DNA of 64,000 nt. Origin: Insolitispirillum peregrinum (lineage in GTDB: Bacteria; Pseudomonadota; Alphaproteobacteria; Rhodospirillales; Rhodospirillaceae). Where the stretch lies: assembly GCF_042665255.1 (NCBI RefSeq), contig NZ_JBHTCD010000006.1, one strand, 5' to 3'. The notes under the pieces are model-generated. The model was not told the DNA's origin and searched no databases. It saw only the letters and a program-made list of their open reading frames with translations. Of this stretch, positions 53,623-61,690 are shown one piece after another; position 1 is the stretch's first letter, and each line of letters opens with the position of its first letter. The position numbers were made by a program, and so were the translations under genes.

Positions 53623-54782
53623 GTTATCACCGGATCACCCGCCCGTTGGAAACCGTCGCCGGGCCGCTGCGCAACCGGCTGGTCTGCTCGCCGGTCTCGG
53701 TCAATCTGGCCGACCCCAGCGGGGCGGTGAATGATGAAATCCTCCATTTTTACACCAGTATGGCCCGCTCCGGGGCCGGGCTGGTGACCATTGGCGCAAC
53801 CTCGGTATCACCGGAAGGCGGCTCGACCGAACACGGGCTGAAAATCGGCCCGCCCGCGCTGGATGACGGGCTGCGGCAGTTGGCCAGCGCGGTGAAAGCC
53901 TGCGGAGCGCTGGTGTCGTTGCAGCTGTTCCATGTCGGGGCGCAGGGCAACACCGCCCATTCCGGACAGCCGGTGGTCGGGCCGTCGCCCTATACCTGTC
54001 CGGACATTGGCATTCTGGCCGAAGAACTGAGCCTGTCAGCGATCGCCCGCATCGAGGACGAGTTCGCCGAAGCCATCGTCAGGGCGCTGGCGCTGGGCTT
54101 TGATTTTGTCGAACTGCATATCGCTCACGGTTATCTGATCCACCAGTTCCTGTCGCCCTTTTTCAACCGACGGCAGGATCATTATGGCGGCTCGCCGGAC
54201 AATCGCCTGCGCTTTCTGTGCGCCATCCGCGACAAGGCCGAAACCCGCTCTCCCGGTTGTTTCCGCCGGGTGGGAGCGCGGTTGTCGGCCTGTGATTTCA
54301 TCGCCGGTGGCTTGCTGCCTGCGGACATGCAGGCGGTGGTGAGAGTGATCGAGCAGGCCAGTGGTGGCGACGGCGGAGCCTATTACGTGGTGTCGGCGGG
54401 GATTTATGAAACGGCGCGTCTGAAATACCCGGCGATGCGACGCGGTGATTACTGGCGCTGGGCCGGATATCTGGCCGGGCTGACGTCGCGGCCGGTGGTG
54501 GCGCAAGGCGGGGTGCGCACCCTGTTGCAGGGCGAAGAAATTCTCGCTGCCCAGCCGGTGGCACTGATCGGGATGGCGCAGGCGCTGATTGCCGATCCCG
54601 ATCTGCTGCACAAGGCGCTGGCGGGCGACGAGGGTACAACGGCAGTGTGCATTGAATGCGGGCGGTGCCGTTACATCAAGCGGTCGGATTTGACCTTTGA
54701 TTGCCTGTTGGAGCCGGGGTATCATCCGCGGGTTCGCGACACGGCACATCATCTTGCGGCTCCGGCTCTTCTTTCCAACTGA
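53619..54782 (+). CDS. Old-yellow-enzyme-type FMN oxidoreductase with Cys cluster
   Basis: This 387-residue TIM-barrel flavoprotein has LFHVGAQGNTAHSG, VELHIAHGYLIHQFLSPFFN, RRQDHYGGSPDNRLRF and VAQGGVRTL. The end, CIECGRCRYIKRSDLTFDC, has the four cysteines that bind the [4Fe-4S] cluster in 2,4-dienoyl-CoA-reductase relatives, but the C-terminal FAD/NAD(P) domain of those enzymes is absent. It would reduce an activated C=C bond and needs an outside reductase. Tight packing with the radical SAM gene suggests consecutive steps. Confidence 0.87.
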   Translation: MSYHRITRPLETVAGPLRNRLVCSPVSVNLADPSGAVNDEILHFYTSMARSGAGLVTIGATSVSPEGGSTEHGLKIGPPALDDGLRQLASAVKACGALVSLQLFHVGAQGNTAHSGQPVVGPSPYTCPDIGILAEELSLSAIARIEDEFAEAIVRALALGFDFVELHIAHGYLIHQFLSPFFNRRQDHYGGSPDNRLRFLCAIRDKAETRSPGCFRRVGARLSACDFIAGGLLPADMQAVVRVIEQASGGDGGAYYVVSAGIYETARLKYPAMRRGDYWRWAGYLAGLTSRPVVAQGGVRTLLQGEEILAAQPVALIGMAQALIADPDLLHKALAGDEGTTAVCIECGRCRYIKRSDLTFDCLLEPGYHPRVRDTAHHLAAPALLSN

Positions 54783-54798
54783 CAGGAATAATGAACGA

Positions 54799-56682
54799 AT
54801 GGCGTGTGGTCAGAACGGGCAGCTTGTCGAAATTGAAACCATCACCAGTAATGATGGTGTGATTTTGTTGTCCGGGATTGCGGTGGCTGATCATGATCAG
54901 CTGGAGATCCGGCTGTCGCTGCCTGTGGGGCAGGAGGTGCTTTATCGCAGCCTGTCGCATCAGCCGCACCGCTTTGCGGCGGCCCTGGCGGGCGACCCGG
55001 ACCGCAAGGTGGGTTTTACGATTGCCCTTTCGTCCCGGGCCCTGCCGTCCGGGCAGGACCTGGTGATTGATTTCACGCTGCAGGGTGCGCCGTGGGACCG
55101 GATCGTCCTGTCGACCGATGATCTGGTAAAGCGTGAACCGCCTGAGCCGACCGGATTGCAGATCGGGTGTGAATTGCTGGCCTACGTGCCGCACACGCAA
55201 ACGCTGGTGTTGTCCGGAAACGTTACCGGGGTCGCTGATCTTGAATCGGTGACGCTGGGAATTGTCGTTGATGGTGCCGAAATTGCCTCCTGTCGGGTGA
55301 ACGAGCTGCGCCCGCAGCTGGTCGAAGACAAACGGAAGGCGGGCATCCCGGTTTCTCCGACGCCGGGCTGGACGGCGATTGTTTCGCCGTTCCCCTGTCC
55401 GACCACGCAAACGAGCGTGTCCATTGTTTATCGTGATGGAGAGCGCACACTGACGTGGCCGGTGGAGGTGTCGCCTGAGGTCATCGAGGTCGATGATGGC
55501 TATGCCGCTGAACGGGCACCAGACAGCCCGGCCCGACAGGTGCCGTTGAAGCTGTTTATCGGCCAGAACAACCGTTGGGGGCAAGCCCACCACCGCGAGG
55601 CGTTACAGGCCAAGGTCGAACGGCAACTGGCCGATGCCCCCGGCAAGCGGCTGCTGGCGATCTATGATACCGCCGACATGCCGTTTTCCTTTGACTTTCT
55701 CGGCTTCCTCTGCGGTGCCGAGGGCCGGCGACAGGCGTTGGGGCTGGAGGCTATCGACCTGTGTATCATGGCGCACCAGCAAGACCCCAGCCCGGACCGC
55801 CATGCCTATGTCACCAGCGAAAGCTTTCGCCACCGCATGTGCAACCTGCTTTTCGAGGCCGCCCGCCTGCTGCCCAGCCTCGGCTCGACCTTTCATTTCA
55901 ACAATCGCCAGCAGTTGCAGGCGTTTCTTGCCGCCTGTGGCGACAGTTACCAGCTCCATCCCGGCTATTACGACGTCACCCTGCCGCATGAATTGAATGT
56001 GCTTGACCGGGCGGCCAGCCACATGCTGCTGCCAGCCTCGCAATGGGCACGCGACGGGCGGCAGCCCTATGTGTTGCAGCCGCCGAACGAAATGATCTAT
56101 CTGGCGCGCAAGTGGATGCTGGCCCACTGCTATCCCCGTATTCCGGTGACCGTTACGTTGCGCGACTGGGGCAAGGACAGCGAGCGCAATTCCAACGTGG
56201 CCGCCTGGCAGGCACTGGTCGATCACTTTGCCGATGCGCCGATCTGTTTCATCCTGCTGCCGGATTTCAACGCCCTGTACGAGCCTGCGCCGCTGACCGG
56301 GCCGAACGTGGTGCTGTGCAACGAAGCGGTGGTGCAACTGTCGTTGCGGGCGGCGTTCTATGATCAGGCGACCTTTAACCTGATGACCGTCGGTGGCCCG
56401 TCGGAAGTCACCATGTGCCTGCGGGACGGGCGGTTCATGGTGTTCAACTACATGCACCATCTGTCTGCCGGTCGCCCGGTTGATGCCCTGTTCCAGGGCT
56501 TCCCGCTCAGTCACCCGCGACCGGGGGCGCATGAGTACGAAAAGATCATCCTGTCCTATGACACGCCGGATCGCCTGATCGCCGAGACGACCGCCATGTT
56601 TGAACGCTTACAACAGGATCGGCGCTGGACTCCCGGATTTTACGAGCAGGTCGGAGCCCCCGGCAATGCCCGGCTGATGTAG
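54799..56682 (+). CDS. Large protein of unknown family
   Basis: This 627-residue soluble protein has no family I recognise. The N-terminal half (about 1-240) looks like two or more beta-sandwich repeats (ETITSNDGVILLSGIAVAD and THTLVLSGNVTGVADLESVT-like strands). The C-terminal half (about 250-615) is alpha/beta with LKLFIGQNNRWGQAHHREAL, SFRHRMCNLLFEAARLLPSL, RIPVTVTLRDWGKDSERNSN and FNLMTVGGPSEVTMCL, suggesting a GT-B-like or other sugar-binding fold. AGGAA lies before the start at 54799. The position in the cluster implies a role in making or attaching the product. Confidence 0.65.
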   Translation: MACGQNGQLVEIETITSNDGVILLSGIAVADHDQLEIRLSLPVGQEVLYRSLSHQPHRFAAALAGDPDRKVGFTIALSSRALPSGQDLVIDFTLQGAPWDRIVLSTDDLVKREPPEPTGLQIGCELLAYVPHTQTLVLSGNVTGVADLESVTLGIVVDGAEIASCRVNELRPQLVEDKRKAGIPVSPTPGWTAIVSPFPCPTTQTSVSIVYRDGERTLTWPVEVSPEVIEVDDGYAAERAPDSPARQVPLKLFIGQNNRWGQAHHREALQAKVERQLADAPGKRLLAIYDTADMPFSFDFLGFLCGAEGRRQALGLEAIDLCIMAHQQDPSPDRHAYVTSESFRHRMCNLLFEAARLLPSLGSTFHFNNRQQLQAFLAACGDSYQLHPGYYDVTLPHELNVLDRAASHMLLPASQWARDGRQPYVLQPPNEMIYLARKWMLAHCYPRIPVTVTLRDWGKDSERNSNVAAWQALVDHFADAPICFILLPDFNALYEPAPLTGPNVVLCNEAVVQLSLRAAFYDQATFNLMTVGGPSEVTMCLRDGRFMVFNYMHHLSAGRPVDALFQGFPLSHPRPGAHEYEKIILSYDTPDRLIAETTAMFERLQQDRRWTPGFYEQVGAPGNARLM

Positions 56683-56691
56683 CCTCCGGCA

Positions 56692-58305
56692 ATGCGGATG
56701 ACCCCGCCGCCGCTGATCGGCCTTGACCTGGACAACACCCTGATTGATTACGAGACCCTGTTCTGTACCGAGGCGGTCAGGATGGGGCTGTTTCCGGCCG
56801 GGGTGACGGCGGGCAAGGCGGCGGTGCGGGCGCACATTCAGGCCCATGGTCAGGGCGACATTGACTGGCAGCACCTGCAAACGCGGGTCTATGGCGAGGT
56901 GATCGACGAGGCCCCGCTGTTTGCCGGAGCCGCTGCTTTTGTGCAGGCGGCGCAGACCGCCGGAATTCCGCTGGTGATCATCAGCCACAAAAGCAGCCAT
57001 ACCCACATCAGCCCCGATGGCCCCAACCTGCGCGATGCCGCCCGCTGCTGGCTGGCCGCCCAGCCCGATCTGTGCGGGCTGGTCGAGCGGGAACAGGTGT
57101 ATTTTACCGACACGCGGGCCGACAAGATTGCCCTGATCCGGGCGCTGGGCTGCACGGTGTTTGTCGATGATCTGGCAACGGTGCTGGATGACCCGGCCTT
57201 TCCGCCCGAGGTGCTGGCGGTGCATTTCGCCCCCGGCCCGGCCCCGCCCAGTCAGCGGGCGGCGGTGCGCTGCGCCCGCTGGGAGCAGGTGACCGATACC
57301 GTGTTTTGCACGCTGCCGCTGGCCTGTCTGCGCGAGGTCTGCGGTAAACCCCTCAGCTGGTCTGACCCGGTGGGCGGTGGCCGCAACAACCGCTTGCTGC
57401 CGTTTTCCGGTCCCGCTGGCGAGGTGTTGCTGAAGGTCTATCCCCATCGCCCCGAACGCCAAACGGACTCGTTTGAGGCCGAGCGGGCGGCACTGGAGTT
57501 CTGCCAGACGGTCCCGGCGCTGGCCGGGGCGACGCCGCGCCTGCTGGGCCGTGGCGAGCGCTGTTGCCTGCTGGAACGGGTGGAGGGCGTCCCGGCTTTG
57601 GCCGACCGCCGTTCCGGGGATGTTGCGGCGATGCTGGCTTTTGTGCAGACGCTGTGGCAGGTGTCGCACAGCCAGCCACAGGCGCAGGCGCTGGGGGCTG
57701 CTGCCGAAGCCTGTCGGGATGCGGCCAGCGTGCTGGCGCAGGTGCAGCAGCGGCTGGAGCGGCTGCGTCCGGTGGCGCATCCGGCGTTGCAGGCGTTTCT
57801 GCATGACCAGATGGACCCGGCGGTACAGGATGCCTGCCGTCGGCTGCAACCACGGCTGACCACAGACCAGCCGTTGCCGCGCGCGCTGCAAACCCTGTCT
57901 CCGGCTGATTTCGGGCTGCACAATGCCTTGCGCCGCCCGGATGGGCGGCTGGTATTCCTTGATTTTGAATACTTTGGCTGGGATGATCCGGTGAAGCTGG
58001 TGGCCGAAACCGCCCTGCATCCGGGCCATGCCCTGTCCGCCGCCGAGCGGTCGGCATGGCTGCACGGCTGTCTGGAGTTTTACCGCCAGCGGGACGAGGA
58101 CTTCCCCGCCCGGCTGGCCGGTCTGGGGCCGCTGTTTGCCCTGCGCTGGGCGTTGATTGCCCTGAACGAGTTTTTACCGCGGGATGTTTCCCGCAGGCAG
58201 TTTGCCGGAGCCCTCGGCCACTCGCCCGAGGCCCTTGAAACACGCCGCCTTCAGCAACTGGAGACGGCTCAATCCTTGATCTCTGCCTGGGAGCCAGCCG
58301 GATGA
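56692..58305 (+). CDS. HAD phosphatase fused to aminoglycoside-phosphotransferase-like kinase
   Basis: This two-domain protein has 537 residues. The first part (about 1-210) is a HAD hydrolase with IGLDLDNTLIDYETLF (nucleophile Asp), IISHKSSHTH and FTDTRADKIALI. The second part (about 215-530) is an APH/choline-kinase-like domain with LLKVYPHRP (ATP lysine), LSPADFGLHNAL (catalytic Asp, equivalent to HGDLHPGN) and LVFLDFEYFGWDDP (metal Asp). It could phosphorylate and dephosphorylate a sugar or polyol. The fusion implies control of one phosphate group in the pathway. The start at 56692 lacks a strong ribosome site. Confidence 0.82.
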   Translation: MRMTPPPLIGLDLDNTLIDYETLFCTEAVRMGLFPAGVTAGKAAVRAHIQAHGQGDIDWQHLQTRVYGEVIDEAPLFAGAAAFVQAAQTAGIPLVIISHKSSHTHISPDGPNLRDAARCWLAAQPDLCGLVEREQVYFTDTRADKIALIRALGCTVFVDDLATVLDDPAFPPEVLAVHFAPGPAPPSQRAAVRCARWEQVTDTVFCTLPLACLREVCGKPLSWSDPVGGGRNNRLLPFSGPAGEVLLKVYPHRPERQTDSFEAERAALEFCQTVPALAGATPRLLGRGERCCLLERVEGVPALADRRSGDVAAMLAFVQTLWQVSHSQPQAQALGAAAEACRDAASVLAQVQQRLERLRPVAHPALQAFLHDQMDPAVQDACRRLQPRLTTDQPLPRALQTLSPADFGLHNALRRPDGRLVFLDFEYFGWDDPVKLVAETALHPGHALSAAERSAWLHGCLEFYRQRDEDFPARLAGLGPLFALRWALIALNEFLPRDVSRRQFAGALGHSPEALETRRLQQLETAQSLISAWEPAG

Positions 58306-59180
58306 GCACCGCCCTGCCGCCGCCCCTTCTTTCCACTCCGTCGATGACCAACCGCTGGGCCGAGGCCAGTCTGGCCCAGCCGCTGGACCAGCGCAGCCGG
58401 GCCTTGCGCCGTCTGGTGATCCGCGCCCTCGACGGTGGCGAGCGTGGGCATATCGGTCCGTCGATGTCGCTGATTGAAATCATGCGCAGCCTGTATGACC
58501 ACGTTGCCCGTCATGACCCGAAAAACCCCGACTGGCCGGAGCGGGACCGGATCATCCTGTCCAAGGGCCATGGCTGTCTGGCCCTGTACGCCCTGCTGGC
58601 CGACCATGGTTATTTCCCCGATGCGGAAATCGAGACCTTTTGCCGCCGGGACTCCCGGCTGGGCGGCCACCCCGAACGCGGCAAGCTGCCGGGGGTGGAG
58701 GCGTCGACCGGCGCACTGGGCCATGGCCTGTCGATTGGTCTGGGGATGGCGCTGGCCGCCCGCCTGCGCGGACAAAGCCATTCGGTGTTCGTGGTGATGG
58801 GCGACGGCGAAATCAACGAAGGCTCGGTGTGGGAAGCGGCGATGGCGATCGGCAAGCACCGGCTGGAACGGCTGGTGGCGGTGGTCGATTACAACAAGCT
58901 GCAATCCTATGGCCTGACCGATGACGTGCAGCCACTGGAGCCGCTGGCCGACAAGTGGCAGGCGTTTGGCTTCGAGACGGTGCAGATCAACGGCCACGAT
59001 GTCGAGGCGATGACCGCCGCCCTGACCGCCCCGCGCAACGGCAAGCCGCTGGCGCTGATCTGTCACACGGTGAAGGGCAAAGGCATTCCGTGGGCGGAGT
59101 TTTCCCCCGAATGGCACCACAAGTCGCGGCTCAACCCGGATGAAATCCAGGCCCTGTATACTGCTCTGGAGGCGGAATAA
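58302..59180 (+). CDS. Transketolase, N-terminal (TPP-binding) subunit
   Basis: This 292-residue TPP-binding half of a split transketolase contains HIGPSMSLIEIMRSLYDHVA, SKGHGCLALYALLA, GGHPERGKLPGVEASTGALG and VMGDGEINEGSVWEAAMAIG (GDG-N motif for Mg-TPP). With the next gene it forms the active enzyme moving two-carbon units between sugar phosphates. The location inside a biosynthetic cluster argues for a dedicated sugar-extension role instead of the housekeeping pentose-phosphate enzyme. Translationally coupled on both sides. Confidence 0.9.
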   Translation: MSTALPPPLLSTPSMTNRWAEASLAQPLDQRSRALRRLVIRALDGGERGHIGPSMSLIEIMRSLYDHVARHDPKNPDWPERDRIILSKGHGCLALYALLADHGYFPDAEIETFCRRDSRLGGHPERGKLPGVEASTGALGHGLSIGLGMALAARLRGQSHSVFVVMGDGEINEGSVWEAAMAIGKHRLERLVAVVDYNKLQSYGLTDDVQPLEPLADKWQAFGFETVQINGHDVEAMTAALTAPRNGKPLALICHTVKGKGIPWAEFSPEWHHKSRLNPDEIQALYTALEAE

Positions 59181-60133
59181 TGCGCAAGGCGGCACTGAAT
59201 ACGGCCTATCTGCTGGCTCAACAGGACGAGCGGGTGGTGTTCATCGGCTCTGATCTGGGGGCCGGAACGCTGGCCGGGATGAAAGAGACCCTGCCGGAGC
59301 GCTTTTTCATGGAAGGCATTGCCGAGCAAAATCTGGTCGGCATGGCGGCGGGGATGGCGATGGAAGGGCTGGTCCCGTTCGTCAACACCATTGCCACCTT
59401 TCTGACCCGCCGCTGTTTTGAACAGATTGCGGTGGACCTGTGCCTGCAAAACCTGCCGGTGCGGCTGATCGCCAACGGCGGCGGAGTGGTCTATGCCCCC
59501 CTTGGCTCGACCCATCTGGCACTGGAAGACATCGGTATCCTGCGGGCCTTGCCCAACATCACCATTCTGGCCCCGTCGGACGCCAAAGAGATGATTGCGG
59601 CGGTCAAGGCCACCGCCAGCGTGCCGGGGCCGGTGTACATCCGGCTGGGCAAGGGCGGTGATCCGGTGATCTTTGGCGCTGACGAGACCTTTGCCATCGG
59701 CAAGGCGTCGCTGAAGAAAGCCTTTGCCGGGACGCCCGACGCCAGGCGGCGGGTGGGGATCATCTCCACCGGGGTGATGACCCATCGTTGCCTGCAAACC
59801 GTTGCCGCGCTGACCGGACAGGGGCTGGATGTGGCGGTGCTGCATCTGGCAACGCTGAAGCCGCTGGACGCGCAGGCCATCCGCGATCTGGCGGCAGGCT
59901 CTGACCTGTTGGTGACCGTCGAAGAGCATTGCCCGCATGGGGGGCTGCATTCGGCGGTGCTGGAAACGCTGCATGCGCCGACGGCGGGGCCGTTGACGCC
60001 GGTCGGGCCGGTGCTGCGCCTGTCGCTGCCCGATGCCTTCCCGACCGCCTATGGCTCGCAGGAGCAGTTGCTGGAGCTGGCCGGGCTGGACCCGGACGGC
60101 ATCACCCGGTCGATCCTGGCGGCGGCGGGTTAA
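59180..60133 (+). CDS. Transketolase, C-terminal subunit
   Basis: This 317-residue pyrimidine-binding half carries the family phrases FFMEGIAEQNLVGMAAGMAM (the Glu that activates TPP), FVNTIATFLTRRCFEQIAVD and the transketolase C domain (VGIISTGVMTH to LLVTVEEHCPHGGLHSAVLE). It shares one base with the N-terminal subunit gene (TAATG). Together they give a heterodimeric or heterotetrameric transketolase like those in secondary-metabolite and surface-sugar clusters. Confidence 0.9.
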   Translation: MRKAALNTAYLLAQQDERVVFIGSDLGAGTLAGMKETLPERFFMEGIAEQNLVGMAAGMAMEGLVPFVNTIATFLTRRCFEQIAVDLCLQNLPVRLIANGGGVVYAPLGSTHLALEDIGILRALPNITILAPSDAKEMIAAVKATASVPGPVYIRLGKGGDPVIFGADETFAIGKASLKKAFAGTPDARRRVGIISTGVMTHRCLQTVAALTGQGLDVAVLHLATLKPLDAQAIRDLAAGSDLLVTVEEHCPHGGLHSAVLETLHAPTAGPLTPVGPVLRLSLPDAFPTAYGSQEQLLELAGLDPDGITRSILAAAG

Positions 60134-60141
60134 GCGTTGTG

Positions 60142-60318
60142 ACAGGACACGACAAACAGAAAACAGGATCATGGAGCGCTGCTCCAAACCTCGCCGGGGC
60201 CTTGAGGCCCCGGACCCCATTCCTTTGATAGTGAAAGAAAGAATGGGGGTTTGGGGGCATCGCACCCAAACGGGTTCGGGCGGTAGCCCGCTCTTGTTTT
60301 CCAACTGTCGTGTCCTGT
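60142..60318 (+). mobile_element. Complete MITE-like element with 13-bp terminal repeats
   Basis: ACAGGACACGACA (60142-60154) and its exact reverse complement TGTCGTGTCCTGT (60306-60318) bound a 177-bp non-coding element. It contains two internal hairpins (GGGGCCTTGAGGCCCC and the GGGTTTGGG..CCCAAAC type). It lies in the gap between the transketolase and epimerase genes. Short frames in it have no product. Confidence 0.85.
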
Positions 60319-60383
60319 GAAGCATTACAACAGTCTGGCGGGGTGCCACATGCGCCCCGCGTGGTAGAACGGGAGCACAGACC

Positions 60384-61397
60384 ATGCGGTCCGGAGTGGA
60401 TGTTGTCACAGGCGGAGCCGGGTTCATCGGCAGCCATATCGTGGATGCGCTGGTACACAGCGGCCGTCAGGTGCGGGTGATTGACAATCTGGCGGTGGGC
60501 AAGCTGTCCAATCTGGCGCAGCACAAGGACAACCCGGCGGTCAGCTTTCATCAGGCCGACGTCGCCGACAAACCGGCGATGATGGAGCTGATTGCCGGGG
60601 CCGAGCGGGTGTTCCACATGGCGGCGATGGCCGACATTGTGCCGTCGATCCAGAACGCCGAGCAGTATTTCCGCGCCAACGTCGATGGTACCTTTGCGGT
60701 GCTGGAAGCGGCCCGTGCGGCAGAGGTGAAGAAATTCCTCTATACCGCCTCGTCGTCCTGTTACGGCATTCCGGAAAGCTGGCCGACGCCGGAAAGCCAG
60801 CCGATTGATACCCGCTATCCCTATGCGCTGACCAAATACCTCGGCGAGCAACTGGCCCTGCACTGGGCGCAATTGTACGGCATGCCGGTGTGCAGCCTGC
60901 GCCTGTTCAACGTCTATGGCCCTCGGGCGCGCACCTCGGGGACCTATGGCGCGGTGTTCGGGGTGTTTCTGGCACAATTGCTGGCAGGCAAGCCGTTGAC
61001 GGTGGTTGGCGACGGTACCCAGACCCGCGACTTTACCTTTGTCACCGATGTGGTGCGGGCCTTTTTGACCGCTGCCGACAAGGGCGCGCCGGGGCGGGTG
61101 TATAACGTCGGCACCGGCGCGCCGGTCAGCGTCAACCGGCTGGTCGAGTTGCTCAATCCGCCCGAAGTGGTTTACATCCCCAAACGTCCGGGTGAACCCG
61201 ATTGCACCATGGCCGACACCCGCCGCATCGTCAGCGAACTGGGCTGGACGCCGCAGGTATCCTTTGAGCAAGGGGTGGCGATCATGATGCAGCACATTGA
61301 TGCCTGGCGGGATGCCCCGGTATGGACCACTGACAGCATTGCCGATGCGACGGCGGACTGGTTCAAGTATCTGGGGGCCTCGTCTGCGGCCTCATAA
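60384..61397 (+). CDS. UDP-sugar 4-epimerase-type SDR
   Basis: This 337-residue extended SDR has VVTGGAGFIGSHIVDALVHS (NAD loop), HMAAMADIVPSIQN, ASSSCYG with the catalytic YPYALTKYLGEQLAL, and LFNVYGPRARTSGTYGAVFG. It is closest to the GalE/WbpP type of nucleotide-sugar epimerases. GGGAG lies upstream of the ATG. It is the last gene of the cluster before a strong terminator and is separated from the transketolase genes by the MITE-like element. Confidence 0.88.
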   Translation: MRSGVDVVTGGAGFIGSHIVDALVHSGRQVRVIDNLAVGKLSNLAQHKDNPAVSFHQADVADKPAMMELIAGAERVFHMAAMADIVPSIQNAEQYFRANVDGTFAVLEAARAAEVKKFLYTASSSCYGIPESWPTPESQPIDTRYPYALTKYLGEQLALHWAQLYGMPVCSLRLFNVYGPRARTSGTYGAVFGVFLAQLLAGKPLTVVGDGTQTRDFTFVTDVVRAFLTAADKGAPGRVYNVGTGAPVSVNRLVELLNPPEVVYIPKRPGEPDCTMADTRRIVSELGWTPQVSFEQGVAIMMQHIDAWRDAPVWTTDSIADATADWFKYLGASSAAS

Positions 61398-61433
61398 GCA
61401 AGCCAGACTGCTGCACTGCGATAAAAAGACCCC

Positions 61434-61459
61434 GGTTCCCGTTGGAGCCGGGGTCTTTT
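61434..61459 (+). terminator. Terminator of the sugar/radical-SAM cluster
   Basis: AAAAGACCCCGG and CCGGGGTCTTTT pair around a short loop and end in T residues, about 40 bases past the epimerase stop. This ends the long plus-strand cluster. Confidence 0.88.
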
Positions 61460-61482
61460 CATATCGGGAACGTCGGGATTTG

Positions 61483-61528
61483 TTCGGAAAACCGGATGAA
61501 CAGACGCTCAAATATCCGGTTTTCCGAA
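61483..61528. repeat. 15-bp perfect inverted repeat upstream of the asparaginase gene
   Basis: TTCGGAAAACCGGAT (61483-61497) and ATCCGGTTTTCCGAA (61514-61528) are exact reverse complements separated by 16 bases. No T run follows. It lies about 160 bases before the asparaginase start and could be a regulator site or a mRNA leader hairpin. Confidence 0.75.
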
Positions 61529-61690
61529 TGTCATTTTATGGTCTGAGGCTAAAAAGTAAGCAGAAAATGGCGGATTTCCTCGCGTTATGTGTCAGATGAA
61601 TATCTGGCATGCGTTTTGCTGATGGACATGCATCCCTCCCGCTCTGTCGGGCCGGGTTTCATCAAACGCTTCGTTCTGAGAGGAAGTTGC

